This document shows positions 6,734-16,420 of a stretch of 17,486 nucleotides of DNA, piece by piece; the first letter of the stretch is position 1; the number at the start of each line of letters is the position of its first letter. This DNA is from Paraglomus occultum (lineage: Eukaryota > Glomeromycota > Glomeromycetes > Paraglomerales > Paraglomeraceae), in NCBI GenBank assembly GCA_910592205.1, contig CAJVPJ010000753.1, positions 1 to 17,486 of the forward strand, in the 5' to 3' direction. The notes below the pieces were generated by a model, which was given only the letters and a program-made list of their open reading frames with translations, was not told where the DNA came from and searched no databases. The translations under genes were made by a program, and so were the position numbers.

Positions 6734-9650
6734 CAGGTGGGGTGGGAGTGGAAGCGTGTAAGATATCGTTAATATTAATCAGAACTTAGGCCTGACTTCG
6801 GATCCTAATTTGTATTGTTTTGATTTTGAATGCTTTCTTTCTCGATTTAAAAATACATAAATAGGAGCTAGTCCAAAAAAGCAATAATTGTGTGAATAGC
6901 ACTGTCAAAAGCACAATGATGTCACCATAATGTCCATGCAAAAAAGTGCCGAGACTCTTAGGAAGTTTTCGATACCATCACCAATACTATTGACATTAAG
7001 TAATATAAGAACTAGCGATGTTGAGATACGCTTTGTAGAGTTTGTGTTAGTTTGGTATTCATTGTCTGGGAAATTTTAGGGTTGACGTGTTTCGTTGTTG
7101 GAATGTTTGAATGGAGGTAGTATTTTGTTTCGATGTGTTTGGCTTTAGTTCGCGGGTTATACAAGGGCAACGGTAGCTTTGTTTTAATTGTAAACAGTTA
7201 TGCATCCAAAGCCTGTTCGAATGTTAATGTTAGTATATTAAATTAATGATATATCAATGGGTTATATTATGTGCGACCTGTTTATTGGTTCCATTTACTA
7301 TCTTATCATGTTAAGTAATGATGCATGTTTAGGCAACGCATGTTTCCGATGTGTGAGGGCGTGGTTAAAGGACTGAATAGCTTGTGGAGTAATTGCTTAC
7401 GTGTGGGGAGGTAATTGCTGTTGAAAAGAATCCGTAAAATATTGTATGATGGAATGGACAAAGTCTATAATGTATTCGTATAAACTTTGTGTAAACAATA
7501 GTATTATATAATATTTGACGTTTATTAAGCAGGAAATGACTGATATAAATATAGCTTTACAATATTTGCATGAGTGATTATTGTGTGTACGTATCATTGA
7601 GATTGGAAAAGAATTAGTATACAAATTTGGTGATACTGGTTTTTACGTTATCTAAACAGGCAGACCATTTAATCTTATTTACAGTAGTTACTGTAATATG
7701 AATAATGGGTTGTTGAATAGAACAGTACATATTTCGTTGGGAAATTTTCAAACTCTAGAGTTAGGGCGGTAAATTTATGTTAACGTTTATTTGAATTTAA
7801 CTTAGTATTAATCGCAAACAGAGCAATCCAGTTTGTCTCTAGTTAGTATATGCGAAATTATTTTTACATGACAAATGAAAATGGTTATTTAGGACAAACA
7901 TATGGAGGTAAAAGAATTAGTCATCAGTGGCTGTATCGATGTGAAGTAAGCGACAAAGAGACTGGTGTACATAAGAAAAGGACAAGTTTACATTAGCTGA
8001 AGCTGAGTCAACAAATAAAAAAATGTGGGTTCAATCTTTACACTATGTTAAGTAAATTGGTTACAACTGCGAACCTTTCTCATTTAATTTCTTCGCTTTA
8101 TATTCACCACATATTGCCAGTTCTAGGCATTTCGGATTATTTATCCTATAATGTCAGGAAGTGTGACAAAATTTTGCTATCATGAAATGGCAAAGTCAGC
8201 TTTGCGCAAAGAAACTAGAAACTATTGTGCATAATTTACTGGTAATGTTCGAATTAAAATTTGATTTGTTTTTTTAATTTGATTTCCGTAAACGCCTATA
8301 TAATTTTTGATACAAAAATCGCGTAATGAAGATTTATTAGTGCTTATTGGGTCTACCATGTTGTCATCAAAAAAACCAATTCAACGGATTTCATGTTCCA
8401 GTAACATTTCGAAGTGGTGAATACATTTTCAACGCAAGAGAATAGCAGTCTTTGTTTATAAGTAAAGAGCAGTTTATACAAGCAATGTACAACTGTGATG
8501 AGGTACACTACTGGAAAAAGTTTAGCAAGTGACCAAGCGATTATCGAATGCATTTCTGTGATGGCTAAAGATAGTCTCCTAAACATCAAGTTTAAAAATT
8601 GGGCACTTGAAGTAACGAAGCATAATGGTTCGATTTAATACAATATTAAAGTAGCATTGTGGACCTTTGTTTTAATTTTTTTCTTTACAGATACAAGTTT
8701 GAAGACAGTTAGTGCCGTTAGCTGTAAGCAAGTGGAAGTAACGGTATTTAATGTCCTTATTGGGTTCAACTTATACAACGCATAGTCAAGCAATTTGTCA
8801 TCAATCGTTGGTCGATTTACTATTTTGTCATAAATTGTCTCTTTGGGATCGAACAACCCAAAGTTTATTTTCAATTTCGAGTATCATCTGTCTCAATGCC
8901 AAGTTCTCATTATGCGATACATATGTTGTTTTGCAAACATCTACATAGCATTTTACATCAACGTCACTTCTTCTTCAATGTAACCAGAAACACGTATTTG
9001 TTGTTAATGTCCAGACATAGTAAAGCAAGCATTGAAGAGCCATATTTTCGAAAAGACCACAGTAAATGTCGAAAAAAAAGCAATTGTCTTCAACAGAGCG
9101 TGACAAATCCGCAAAAAAAAAAACCCTTGAGTTATGTCTGTGATTCAAAGTCGCCAATAACGTATGGTAAAGAACAAGTTTTTAAAATATACTAATTAAA
9201 AGATGGTATAATAAAATGTTTATTTTTCAGTGCAAAATAGTACATATTGCTGTGTCCGAAAGCTACAGTAACAACTAATTACTCAGTTGCCATAATTTTA
9301 CAGATCAAAATATATATTATTATTTGCTGTTACAGGCAAACCTTATTCTTTTAACAAGAATCCATCCAGCCTTAGGTGTTTATCTCTGCTTTCTAAAGAG
9401 GCTTGTCAATTGCTGAATTATGCATATACTGATCCTGGAACTAAAATGCAAAATAAGAAAGCTCTAATACCATGTTTGCGTTAATTGCGAGCAAGAATGA
9501 TGATAATTACGCTTGAATTAACCAATCATCGGTCGCATTAATAGCTTATTAAGCAGACGGTGGTGCTAATTCTGCATATCAATAGATGGAGACAAAGTCC
9601 AGGAATAACAAACTTGTAAATACTATAAATTTGAATTTATCAAATAAAGG

Positions 9651-9676
9651 TTTTTTTTGTTTTTTTTTTTTTTTTT
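9651..9676. repeat. Poly-T run
   Basis: Twenty-five T in 26 bases with one G, directly after AATAAAGG on the plus strand. Read on the minus strand it is a poly-A run, as left by a retrotransposed copy, but no element body or target-site duplication was seen. It could be a simple homopolymer. Confidence 0.5.
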
Positions 9677-10198
9677 GCACTAATACTAAATTGAGTCACA
9701 GCTACTGTTTAATAAAATATTATAAAGATTACCATTACGTAAAACTTATAATAAACAAGCTAATTTTTTATTTTCGTGTGCGACTGGTTTAAGTCAAATC
9801 TTATGGGTTTCTTTCAAAAGTAACATAGCAAGTGTAAATGTCTTTATACAATAAGCACTTGTGGCAAAAATTAATATAGTAGTAGATAACTGCCAGTGTC
9901 GAAGATTAGGAAAAATAGCGTGAATTTTGCTAATTACCTTCAACTACTCACAGAACGGTTTATTCAATGAGGTGCGTCGTATAGTATAGTATTGACAAAT
10001 TCTAAACGTTGATTCGTAAGCCGTATATTGATTATCAAATTATTCGACAAATTGTGCAGATACAGACAGAAACCACAGGTTGTATGGTTGAATCCTTTGG
10101 CAAAACCACACATCAGTCGTCAAATTGTATGATTAACACAAACTTGTTTGATAACTCAACTCATCAAGCAATAAATAATGCGTAATAACAATGACGAT

Positions 10199-10429
10199 TC
10201 ATTTTCGGGGGTTTTCTTTGGGAGGATTTTCAGTTATCCCTAATACATCTTCCAATCCTAGTGAACAATGCATTACTGTTGTACCATTCTGTTTATTAAT
10301 TAAACCAAATCCTCTGCAAGGGTTTGGTAGTAGATCGAAAAGCGCAGATCTATTAATTTTCCGATCTGTCCGTACTTTAGCCCAAATTTGGTTGACAAGT
10401 TGGTAGGTAGATGTGTGTGTCGCACCATT
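10199..10429 (-). other. Open frame of 76 codons without start, possible exon or gene fragment
   Basis: Open from just after a TAA to TGA at 10199-10201, with a balanced, protein-like composition (for example LLPNPCRGFGLINKQNG). It has no early ATG, so it would need to be an exon, and no convincing splice acceptor lies at its upper end. The opposite strand is open over much of the same interval, which makes chance plausible. No family recognised. Confidence 0.15.
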
Positions 10430-10751
10430 TTAAGCTTAAATCTAGATGGTTAAGTCTTGAATATCATTTTCCAGACGGAAAGTTTTACTAACGTATTCTG
10501 TAACTCAAAGCATTTCTGGATTTACCAAATTAGATGTAGTTGTAAGACTAAGCTAGTCGTTCAACGGCTCGATGTGCTTGTGCAAAGCTGCTGTCATTTG
10601 TAACTTAAACTGCCCACCCTCATGATTGTCAATGCAATAATGTTAATTAGGTACATCGTTCTGTGTATTATAAAGTGTTTATATGCGGTAGAGTTAATAT
10701 CGTAATGTCAATAAAATAAGTTTATGTGTTGTTACCTGATGATTTCAATCT

Positions 10752-10778
10752 GACATATGTCCATTCCGAACGGACATA
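10752..10778. repeat. Short palindromic site
   Basis: GACATATGTC at 10752-10761 is a perfect palindrome. TATGTCC at 10756-10762 is also repeated inverted as GGACATA at 10772-10778 after nine bases. It may be a protein-binding dyad, but no adjacent gene supports that. Confidence 0.35.
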
Positions 10779-10801
10779 AATTCCAAACTGACACACAACA
10801 G

Positions 10802-11020
10802 TACAATGCGAATTTTTTGTAGTTATTGGCAACTGCAATAAGCGTCATATTCTAGCGGATCATCTAACAGATAATACGACATCGTCGTTCGTGAAATAAA
10901 ATCGCATGTTCGCTTTTTAATACAATGCTAACATGATTAGCAAATTGCAATAAGCGTAATCGTTCTAGCGGATAATCTGACCAAGTGGTACGACATTTAG
11001 TGTTTGTGGAATAAATATAA
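10802..11020. repeat. Diverged tandem direct repeat, about 100 bases each
   Basis: Units at about 10802-10902 and 10921-11020 both begin TACAATGC and share TGCAATAAGCGT, TTCTAGCGGAT, TACGACAT and GTG-GAATAAA in the same order and spacing, with substitutions and small indels. They are non-coding. Probably an old local duplication. Confidence 0.7.
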
Positions 11021-12084
11021 ATTGTACTAACATGTCTGTTAATGAATGAGATGAAAATAAATTTTAAAGCATAGTGTATTATATAAAATCGGCCCCTATT
11101 TTATGCATAAAACTAACGAATAAGGTACATCGATGTCCTATTATTAGGGAAACTCACTATCGTATCTTCTCACGGATAAGCACCCCCCCCCTTGATTATC
11201 ATTATATGGATGCCGATCATTTTCATGAGGGGAGTGTGTGCTTATTCACAAGGATACAGCAAACCATTATCACACATGATCAGATAAACAAAGAGTAAAT
11301 AGCGTTCAAGTAGCGTTTAACTTCATCACATGAATAAACATGTACAAAGGTAAACATCATACAAACGAAAATGTAAATGTTGTTTCTAAAATACGCCCAA
11401 ATGCAACTTTGGTAATGTTACGAGAAACTCTAGTAAACCTTTTTAATTTTGATTTAGCTTGTAGGTGTAATTTCATTATTATTCAAAGACTTGGCATAAT
11501 TACTTGAAAAGTGTTTGAAGAAATAACTTTCAAAATGTTCAACTACGGCAGCTTTTCTCCATAACAAAAATTAAGAGATTTACAAATTATAATTATGGTA
11601 TATGATAACTTAATTTGCGATAATAGTATGATTTCCTGAAGACTTTATCAAACTCCGACGACAGATCTAATTTATAATTAACATTTTATCTGAGTATTTA
11701 ACGGTATGGTAGATTCATTATTCTGTAGACAGAGATCTTTTTCCTGACCAAAATTGTTGGATAGCAGTACCGTTTGTTTGTTTAATTTTTGCACGCAGTT
11801 AAATTACAACCATTAGTATTTCGATATTCTGGGCCGGCTGGTTATGTGATTTAATCAAACATAGATTTATTTACCAAATACAGCAAGTACTTGGTAAAAT
11901 TGAATTATTAACTAATAATATATTATTATTATTATTTGTCTGCACTAATTCTATGTGCTGCTAACAGTCAATAAGTAACATTGAACTAATTTAAGGTAAA
12001 AGAACCAACAGCAAACAAAATTAAGTAAAAAGTTTGCACAAACAGTTTTAAATATTTTATGTTCGTGTAAACGTCTTAGTATAT

Positions 12085-12640
12085 TTAACTTTTATGAGAA
12101 AAGCTAAGATAATTATGTCGGAAAGAGTCAATATCAAAAATGCCTCGCTTACACTGTACTTTGCTTACGCTGTCAGGAACGGTCAACTCAAAGAAAGCTC
12201 TACGATCATTGAATACCATGGGCTAAAATTGTAGGGGGAAAAAAACTCAGTTAAACATTTGTTGTTGCGAACAAGCATTAATTTACTTACTACTTTACCT
12301 GACTAGTAGCGTTAACCACAACAGGAGGCTTGCATTTGAATATTGCATCAACTTTTTCTACAAAAGAGAAGTTTAATGGTATTTCAGCTTTCATAAACAT
12401 GCCGATTAACGCAAAAGAGACGAAAATAAATTGTAATGTAACAAAAAAGGTCTTTAACGTACCATCATCCGAATATCCGTTGCCATACCACACGCTTTCC
12501 GCAATATATTTATTAGGATTGCCTTTGACCGGATGAATAAGGACTGGTGCAGGCAAAACCTCGTGAGTTGGCAGTCGTTTGGCGACGGTACAAACAGCCA
12601 AGAGGAGAAGAGAAAATATAATGGTGTGTGTAAGTTTCAT
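12085..12640 (-). CDS. Small secreted protein, paralogue A (3 exons, 124 aa)
   Basis: Exon 1 is 12463-12640, exon 2 is 12299-12357, exon 3 is 12085-12222. The introns (12358-12462 and 12223-12298) have GTACGT/TTTTGTAG and GTAAAG/ATTTTAG borders. The phases (1, then 0) are the same as in the paralogue at 13825-14412. Residues 1-20 form a signal peptide (hydrophobic core IIFSLLLLAV, likely cut after VCTVA). The mature part of about 104 residues has two cysteines, one in exon 2 (IFKCKPP) and one in exon 3 (KVQCK), at the same places as in paralogue B, so one disulfide is likely. No family was recognised. Intron 1 has no stop and is a multiple of three, so an unspliced transcript would read through a hydrophobic stretch. 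It is transcribed away from paralogue B. Confidence 0.72.
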
Positions 12641-12708
12641 TTTTTTTTTGTTACTTCAAAGATTGCGAAATTCTTTCTACAAGCATTTCAAATGCGCGTT
12701 TGGAAAGA

Positions 12709-12718
12709 TTTATATAAA
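12709..12718 (-). promoter_or_regulatory. TATA box of secreted-protein gene A
   Basis: TTTATATAAA, 68 bases before the ATG. It lies inside a block of about 136 bases nearly identical to the one before gene B, including CTCTCGTAATTG just upstream and a run of A directly before the start codon. The spacing leaves room for a transcription start about 30 bases downstream and a short leader. Confidence 0.75.
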
Positions 12719-12765
12719 CAATTACGAGAGTGATGATCAGGTCTTCAAAAGCTTAGCTGGCATGT

Positions 12766-13700
12766 GGTTACATTGCATTGCTTTGTTTGTGATACACATG
12801 AGTAGCTGATTCGCAATCATTGTAGGGTGTATGGAGATGAGTGCTCTCGCTTTGGAGGTATTGTTTTGGTTTTACCAATATTAGAAAACCCGAAATGATT
12901 AAATTTAATTTTACTTTGAAAAGGGGGTTCATTTAATCAATGAATAAAACTAAATAATGAGTGTGAACTAAAATTAGACAAATTTAAATTTTGCGGAATT
13001 AAACCGCAAAGTTACAAGGAGAGTTCGGTGCGGCCAGACGACGAAACAAGGATCCAGGCAGTTGTAATAATAATGCAGCTTGCAGATTTAGTTTACCGGA
13101 ATTGTACATTACGACGACTGATTTTGGGCTTGCCGATCGTTTGTGATACATTAGAATCACACCCGATTTTGGACTTGCCCGATAGTTTGATTGAATTGGA
13201 CAAAAACCTTAAAGTTAATTCACATTCTAATATGCAATTACGACAGAACTTTGTGCAAGTATTAAGTTGAGTAAATTTTCCGAGTCGCAATACTATTAAC
13301 TAAAGTAAATCTGCAAACAATCAGGAAGCGCGCATCATCTGACGGTTGCAGTGGCATTTCGGCATTATTATTTACAACCATTTCGCCGTCTGTCGGAACT
13401 TTCCTTGCAAAGTTTGTGATTTTAATTTTAAATTTGTCCAAGTTTAATTCGCAATAACCATTTAGCCATTAAATTAATCATTCCGGGTTTTCTAATATTA
13501 GTAAAACAAACGATAGATCCAAAGCGTGCTTTGTGGCACGCGCTCTTTTCCTTGCCCGTTTTTTGACACTGCAATGATTGCGAACGGTTCAAGCTAACCT
13601 ATGTGGATCACAAACGATCTATTTATTACCCCATTGTACCACAATGTCCCGTTAAACGAATATCCGATGCATAGACACACCGATATAAGCAATGTAACAA
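12766..13700. other. Intergenic core between the divergent genes
   Basis: About 0.9 kb between the two promoter blocks, largely the diverged inverted copies plus an unpaired centre. Overlapping frames at 13028-13270 (plus, GTG start) and 13093-13290 (minus) match no family and span the arm and centre, so they are treated as chance openings. Confidence 0.5.
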
Positions 13701-13746
13701 CATGCCAGCTAAGCTTTTGAAGATCTGATCATCACTCTCGTAATTG

Positions 13747-13756
13747 TTTATATAAA
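13747..13756 (+). promoter_or_regulatory. TATA box of secreted-protein gene B
   Basis: TTTATATAAA, 68 bases before the ATG at 13825, at exactly the same distance as in gene A. The surrounding block at about 13690-13824 differs from gene A at only a handful of bases, which points to shared regulation of the two genes. Confidence 0.75.
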
Positions 13757-13824
13757 TCTTTCCAAACATGCGTTTGAAATGCTTGTAGAAAGAATTTCAC
13801 AATCTTTGAAGTAACAAAAAAAAA

Positions 13825-14412
13825 ATGAAATTTACACACACCATTATATTTTCTCTTCTCCTCTTGGCTGTTTGTACTGCTGCCAAACCACGAGCAAAGA
13901 TAGTGGACTATATACCTGCTACTGAAATTCTGCCTTTGCCAGTCTCTGTTGAAACGGTCGATGACAAGCCTAATGAATACATTGTGAAAACCTCGTTGTA
14001 TGCTAACGGCTATGACCATTATGGTACGTTAAATATTTGAATAACATAATGTTTCCTGTATGGGGAATATCGTAATGCTTATAAAAACCTTTTGATAGGC
14101 GGTGTTGAGACCAAACTCTTATGCGAAAGTGGTGTAAAGGTCAAACATGTTATTCCAAAGGTAGTAAATAATAACAAAATCAATTACATTGCTTTATAAT
14201 AATTCTAAAACACAAAATTTTACAATTATACTAATTTTGCGCTTTAAAATTGACCCTTTTTCAAACAGTTTAAACTTAATGAAATTGACGCCTTCAGAAC
14301 CGACTTTAAATTGTCTGTTCCTGAAGACAAGAAAATAGTGACTTGTGTTAGACAAGTGATTAACGAAGAGGGTGCTAGAAATATTTCTTTCACTTTTAAT
14401 CCTGTACACTAA
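13825..14412 (+). CDS. Small secreted protein, paralogue B (3 exons, 134 aa)
   Basis: Exon 1 is 13825-14023, exon 2 is 14099-14160, exon 3 is 14269-14412. The introns are 75 bases (GTACGT to TTGATAG) and 108 bases (GTAGTA to CAAACAG), phases 1 and 0. Without splicing the frame stops at 14040 after 71 codons. Residues 1-20 are a signal peptide (hydrophobic IIFSLLLLAV, likely cut after VCTAA). The mature part of 114 residues is acidic to neutral with two cysteines (LLCES in exon 2, VTCVR in exon 3), probably one disulfide, and an alternating pattern near FKLSVPEDKKIVTC that suggests beta strands. Exon 3 keeps F-x-L-x-V-P and V-x-C with paralogue A. Family unknown; an extracellular or effector-like role is only inferred from the signal peptide and divergence. 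Confidence 0.78.
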
Positions 14413-15434
14413 AACATTGGTTTAACAATGCGTTTAATTTAAATTAATTAGTCTGTTGTATTGAGTATTTTAAGTAATTGCTCGATAATATTAATAGTTA
14501 TTAACAAATATTGATATAGACTTGTGTTGCATCTAAATATTTTATTATTATTGCAAGTAAAGACCAGACATTTGTCTTTGAGTTTTTAATTAGTAATTGA
14601 CTATAAACAAACTCTATTTAGTAATATCGCTATTAACAAATCTGAATCTTTTTTCTGGTAACTAACGTGTGTTAAATCACTCTGAGATCAGCTAGTGCAA
14701 AAGGCATCAAGTGCCTCAATTCTAAATATTGTAATACTTTATAATGTGCCGTTATTGGGATGCCTTGCATTAGCCCATTGTCTATTGACTGATTAGAACA
14801 TATAATATTTAGTAAAAAGTTTAGCGTACTAATACATTGGTTTAATAATATTTATATCGGTTGATCGGTCTACAACCTGTGGCATATTTTCTGCAAAGAA
14901 TTGCCCGAGCAAGAACGGCTTGTACGTTTTGAGTCATTAAAATGCTATTTACTAATACTGTAACTATACAAAATCTTACTTATCTCTATCTCCGGAATAT
15001 GCTTGTCAAGTATTTCAAACTAGTAGCTGTTGGGAGATCTTTATGTTTCAGGCTGCATTCATCTAGCCATTCATAACATGTGAAATTCAACATATGTTCT
15101 AGCTATCAGTGGCATGATGCGTTATTTAAGTACAGTATATTATAGCAGTTTTCAAAATTATAGAAATTCCTGATCTACGAAGATTTTCGAAAATTGCAAT
15201 TGACTAATCAAATGCTATTTAATATTATCAAGTGAGCGCGCCGTTTCGATCATGATACTCAATAAACTCTGACAATATACTGTCTATTGCCTTATGTTAC
15301 GTTTGCCAACTCTGTTTATTATGTAAAACTGATAACTCTTTTGAGACTTGTACTTGTGAAAAAAAAAACAACGTAATAGTAAGTTACAAATAATGGCCGT
15401 ATTTATTTCTACAGACAAAGAAATATTTATTTAA
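14413..15434. other. AT-rich intergenic DNA
   Basis: About 1 kb with no open frame of note, no repeat structure and no clear AATAAA close behind the gene B stop. Nothing else recognised. Confidence 0.6.
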
Positions 15435-15850
15435 TTACCAGTTGCCAAGCCCTCTATTTTTCAATGCAAGTGTATTGTCCGGTTCAGTCTCAAGAGCCTT
15501 GTCCGTGCATCCTCCCTCAAAGCCCGTCAAAATTGACAAGTGGCTCTTCACATCTGTTCAGCACTTTGAACACTTCTCCTTTGCTTGCTCGAGTTCGATA
15601 GCCTTGCTTTCGACGAGTGCGCCTTCGAATTTGCTCAACATGTAGTAAACACGACCGCGATTAAATTTTATTTCTAGAGCGGTGTCCAGATCTTTGTAGA
15701 ATGCCATCATGTAATACACTTTGCCGCGTGTGCTGAGCGTAAAGGTATCTCATCGAGTTGTATCGAGATCGTCCAGTGCCTCGGCTGACGGCAAATCCGT
15801 CTGAGACAAACCGTCGCAATGCAGATAAACTATTTCCCAGGCTAATATTC
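15435..15850 (-). pseudogene. Decayed TPR-repeat gene
   Basis: One reading frame carries several worn tetratricopeptide repeats, 34-residue helix-turn-helix units used for protein binding. Recognisable pieces in order are AEALDDLDTT, TRGKVYYMM, KDLDTALEI, RGRVYYMLSKFEGALVES and DKALETEPDNTLALKNRG, matching the TPR pattern RG-x-x-Y-x-x-x-x-x-(Y/F)-x-x-A-L-x-D-L-x-x-A-L-E-I-x-P-(D/N)-N. The frame is cut by TGA at 15750-15752 and TGA at 15558-15560 and ends in TAA at 15435-15437. Spacing between repeats is shortened by deletions that keep the frame. The second TGA stands where a CGA Arg codon would fit, as expected of C-to-T change. It differs from the Sel1 genes in unit length and motif. Upstream exons are not resolved. 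Confidence 0.75.
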
Positions 15851-16420
15851 ACACCATGTTATATTTTCTGAGTTCAATATGTAACAGGTAACTGAGAGCA
15901 GTAATCGCCAGTAATCGTACAGAAATCGCGTAGTAATCGTGCAACCTTTTCTGTAATACTGGCGCTGGAGCCGCGAGGACTTACCAAGAGAGTAAGCAAA
16001 AGTGTCACGGAAAAGGTAAGAAGTCGAGTGTAGGTGAATAATCGCAGCAGTTTGTCTTCGTCATTCAAATCTAGCCTGCAGGAATAGTTGAAATGTGAAT
16101 TCATCGGCGTGGTACCGACCTGCGTACCTGATAATGGATCAAGTTCCTTTTGTGCGCGAGGTAACGACGAAGGGCAGATTTATTCTCGCAACTCTTGTTT
16201 GTTACATTACGAGGACTTTATTTGATCTTTCAGTTTTGTTTTCGCATCAACAACAGCTCGGCGCACGTATGTCTTTTCTTGTCACTTCTATCTCCATAGT
16301 ATAGCATCGATGCTGTTCGGAATAGACGCTTCTTCACGCGGGCATGTAGATCTTCAAACGATTCGGGGTTTTGCAAGAGTGAGCAGTCGAGTCAGTCGGT
16401 CAAGCGTAAATTTTATTATA
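15851..16420. other. GC- and CpG-richer block upstream of the TPR pseudogene
   Basis: Richer in G, C and CpG (GCGCGAGG, GGCGCACG, CACGCGGGC) than flanking DNA. On the minus strand a frame from ATG at 16104 runs to a GTAAGT donor after 15985 (40 codons), and another open stretch near 16240-16400 contains a basic segment (LHARVKKRLFRTASMLYYGD). They could be 5' exons of the TPR gene, but the phases could not be joined. AGTAATCG occurs three times near 15900-15940. Confidence 0.3.

Larger units (their letters stand above)
4055..6790. repeat. Right copy of the 2.7-kb direct segmental duplication
   Basis: Matches about 355-3070. Gene-body length differs by one base (1619 against 1620), the net of one 4-base gain, one 1-base loss and one 4-base loss. 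The 3' third of the gene is nearly identical to the left copy, the 5' half is much more diverged, and the flanks are intermediate with many small indels. Confidence 0.9.
6791..12084. other. About 5.3 kb without a confident gene
   Basis: AT-rich DNA with many 60-80-codon ORFs on both strands that show no family motif and mostly overlap each other. Some plus-strand open stretches between 7850 and 9484 look exon-like: 7850-7996, 8691-8782 after TTTCTTTACAG, and 9336-9484 after TTTGCTGTTACAG. They could not be joined into one gene. A minus-strand open frame covers 10199-10429. A run of nine C lies at 11183-11191. No tRNA, rRNA or transposase was recognised. Confidence 0.5.
12290..14165. repeat. 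Large imperfect inverted duplication holding both secreted-protein genes
   Basis: The left arm (about 12290-13090) and right arm (about 13350-14165) are inverted copies around a centre near 13230. Similarity is about 95 percent over the 136 bases before each ATG and lower further toward the centre, where patches such as TTTTCTAATATTAGTAAAAC against GTTTTACCAATATTAGAAAA, and GTAATAATAATGC, still line up. The middle of about 250 bases is unpaired. It made a head-to-head gene pair about 1.18 kb apart. Confidence 0.8.

Noticed and set aside
355-6790. A CRISPR array or tandem satellite as the cause of the periodic signal
   Set aside because: The 108-base period is coding (36 codons) and in frame, with no spacer structure.
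2490-6790. Long terminal repeats of a retroelement made by the two similar upstream regions
   Set aside because: The similarity covers the whole Sel1 gene and both flanks, so it is a segmental duplication. No TG/CA ends, primer-binding site or pol genes were seen.
8353-9195. ORFs of 60-99 codons on both strands
   Set aside because: They overlap on opposite strands, include stretches translated from A-runs, and show no motif. This number of openings is expected by chance in 5 kb of AT-rich DNA.
13028-13290. Overlapping ORFs of 80 and 65 codons at the centre of the inverted duplication
   Set aside because: They are open on both strands at once, no family motif is seen, the plus frame needs a GTG start, and they run across the junction between arm and centre.
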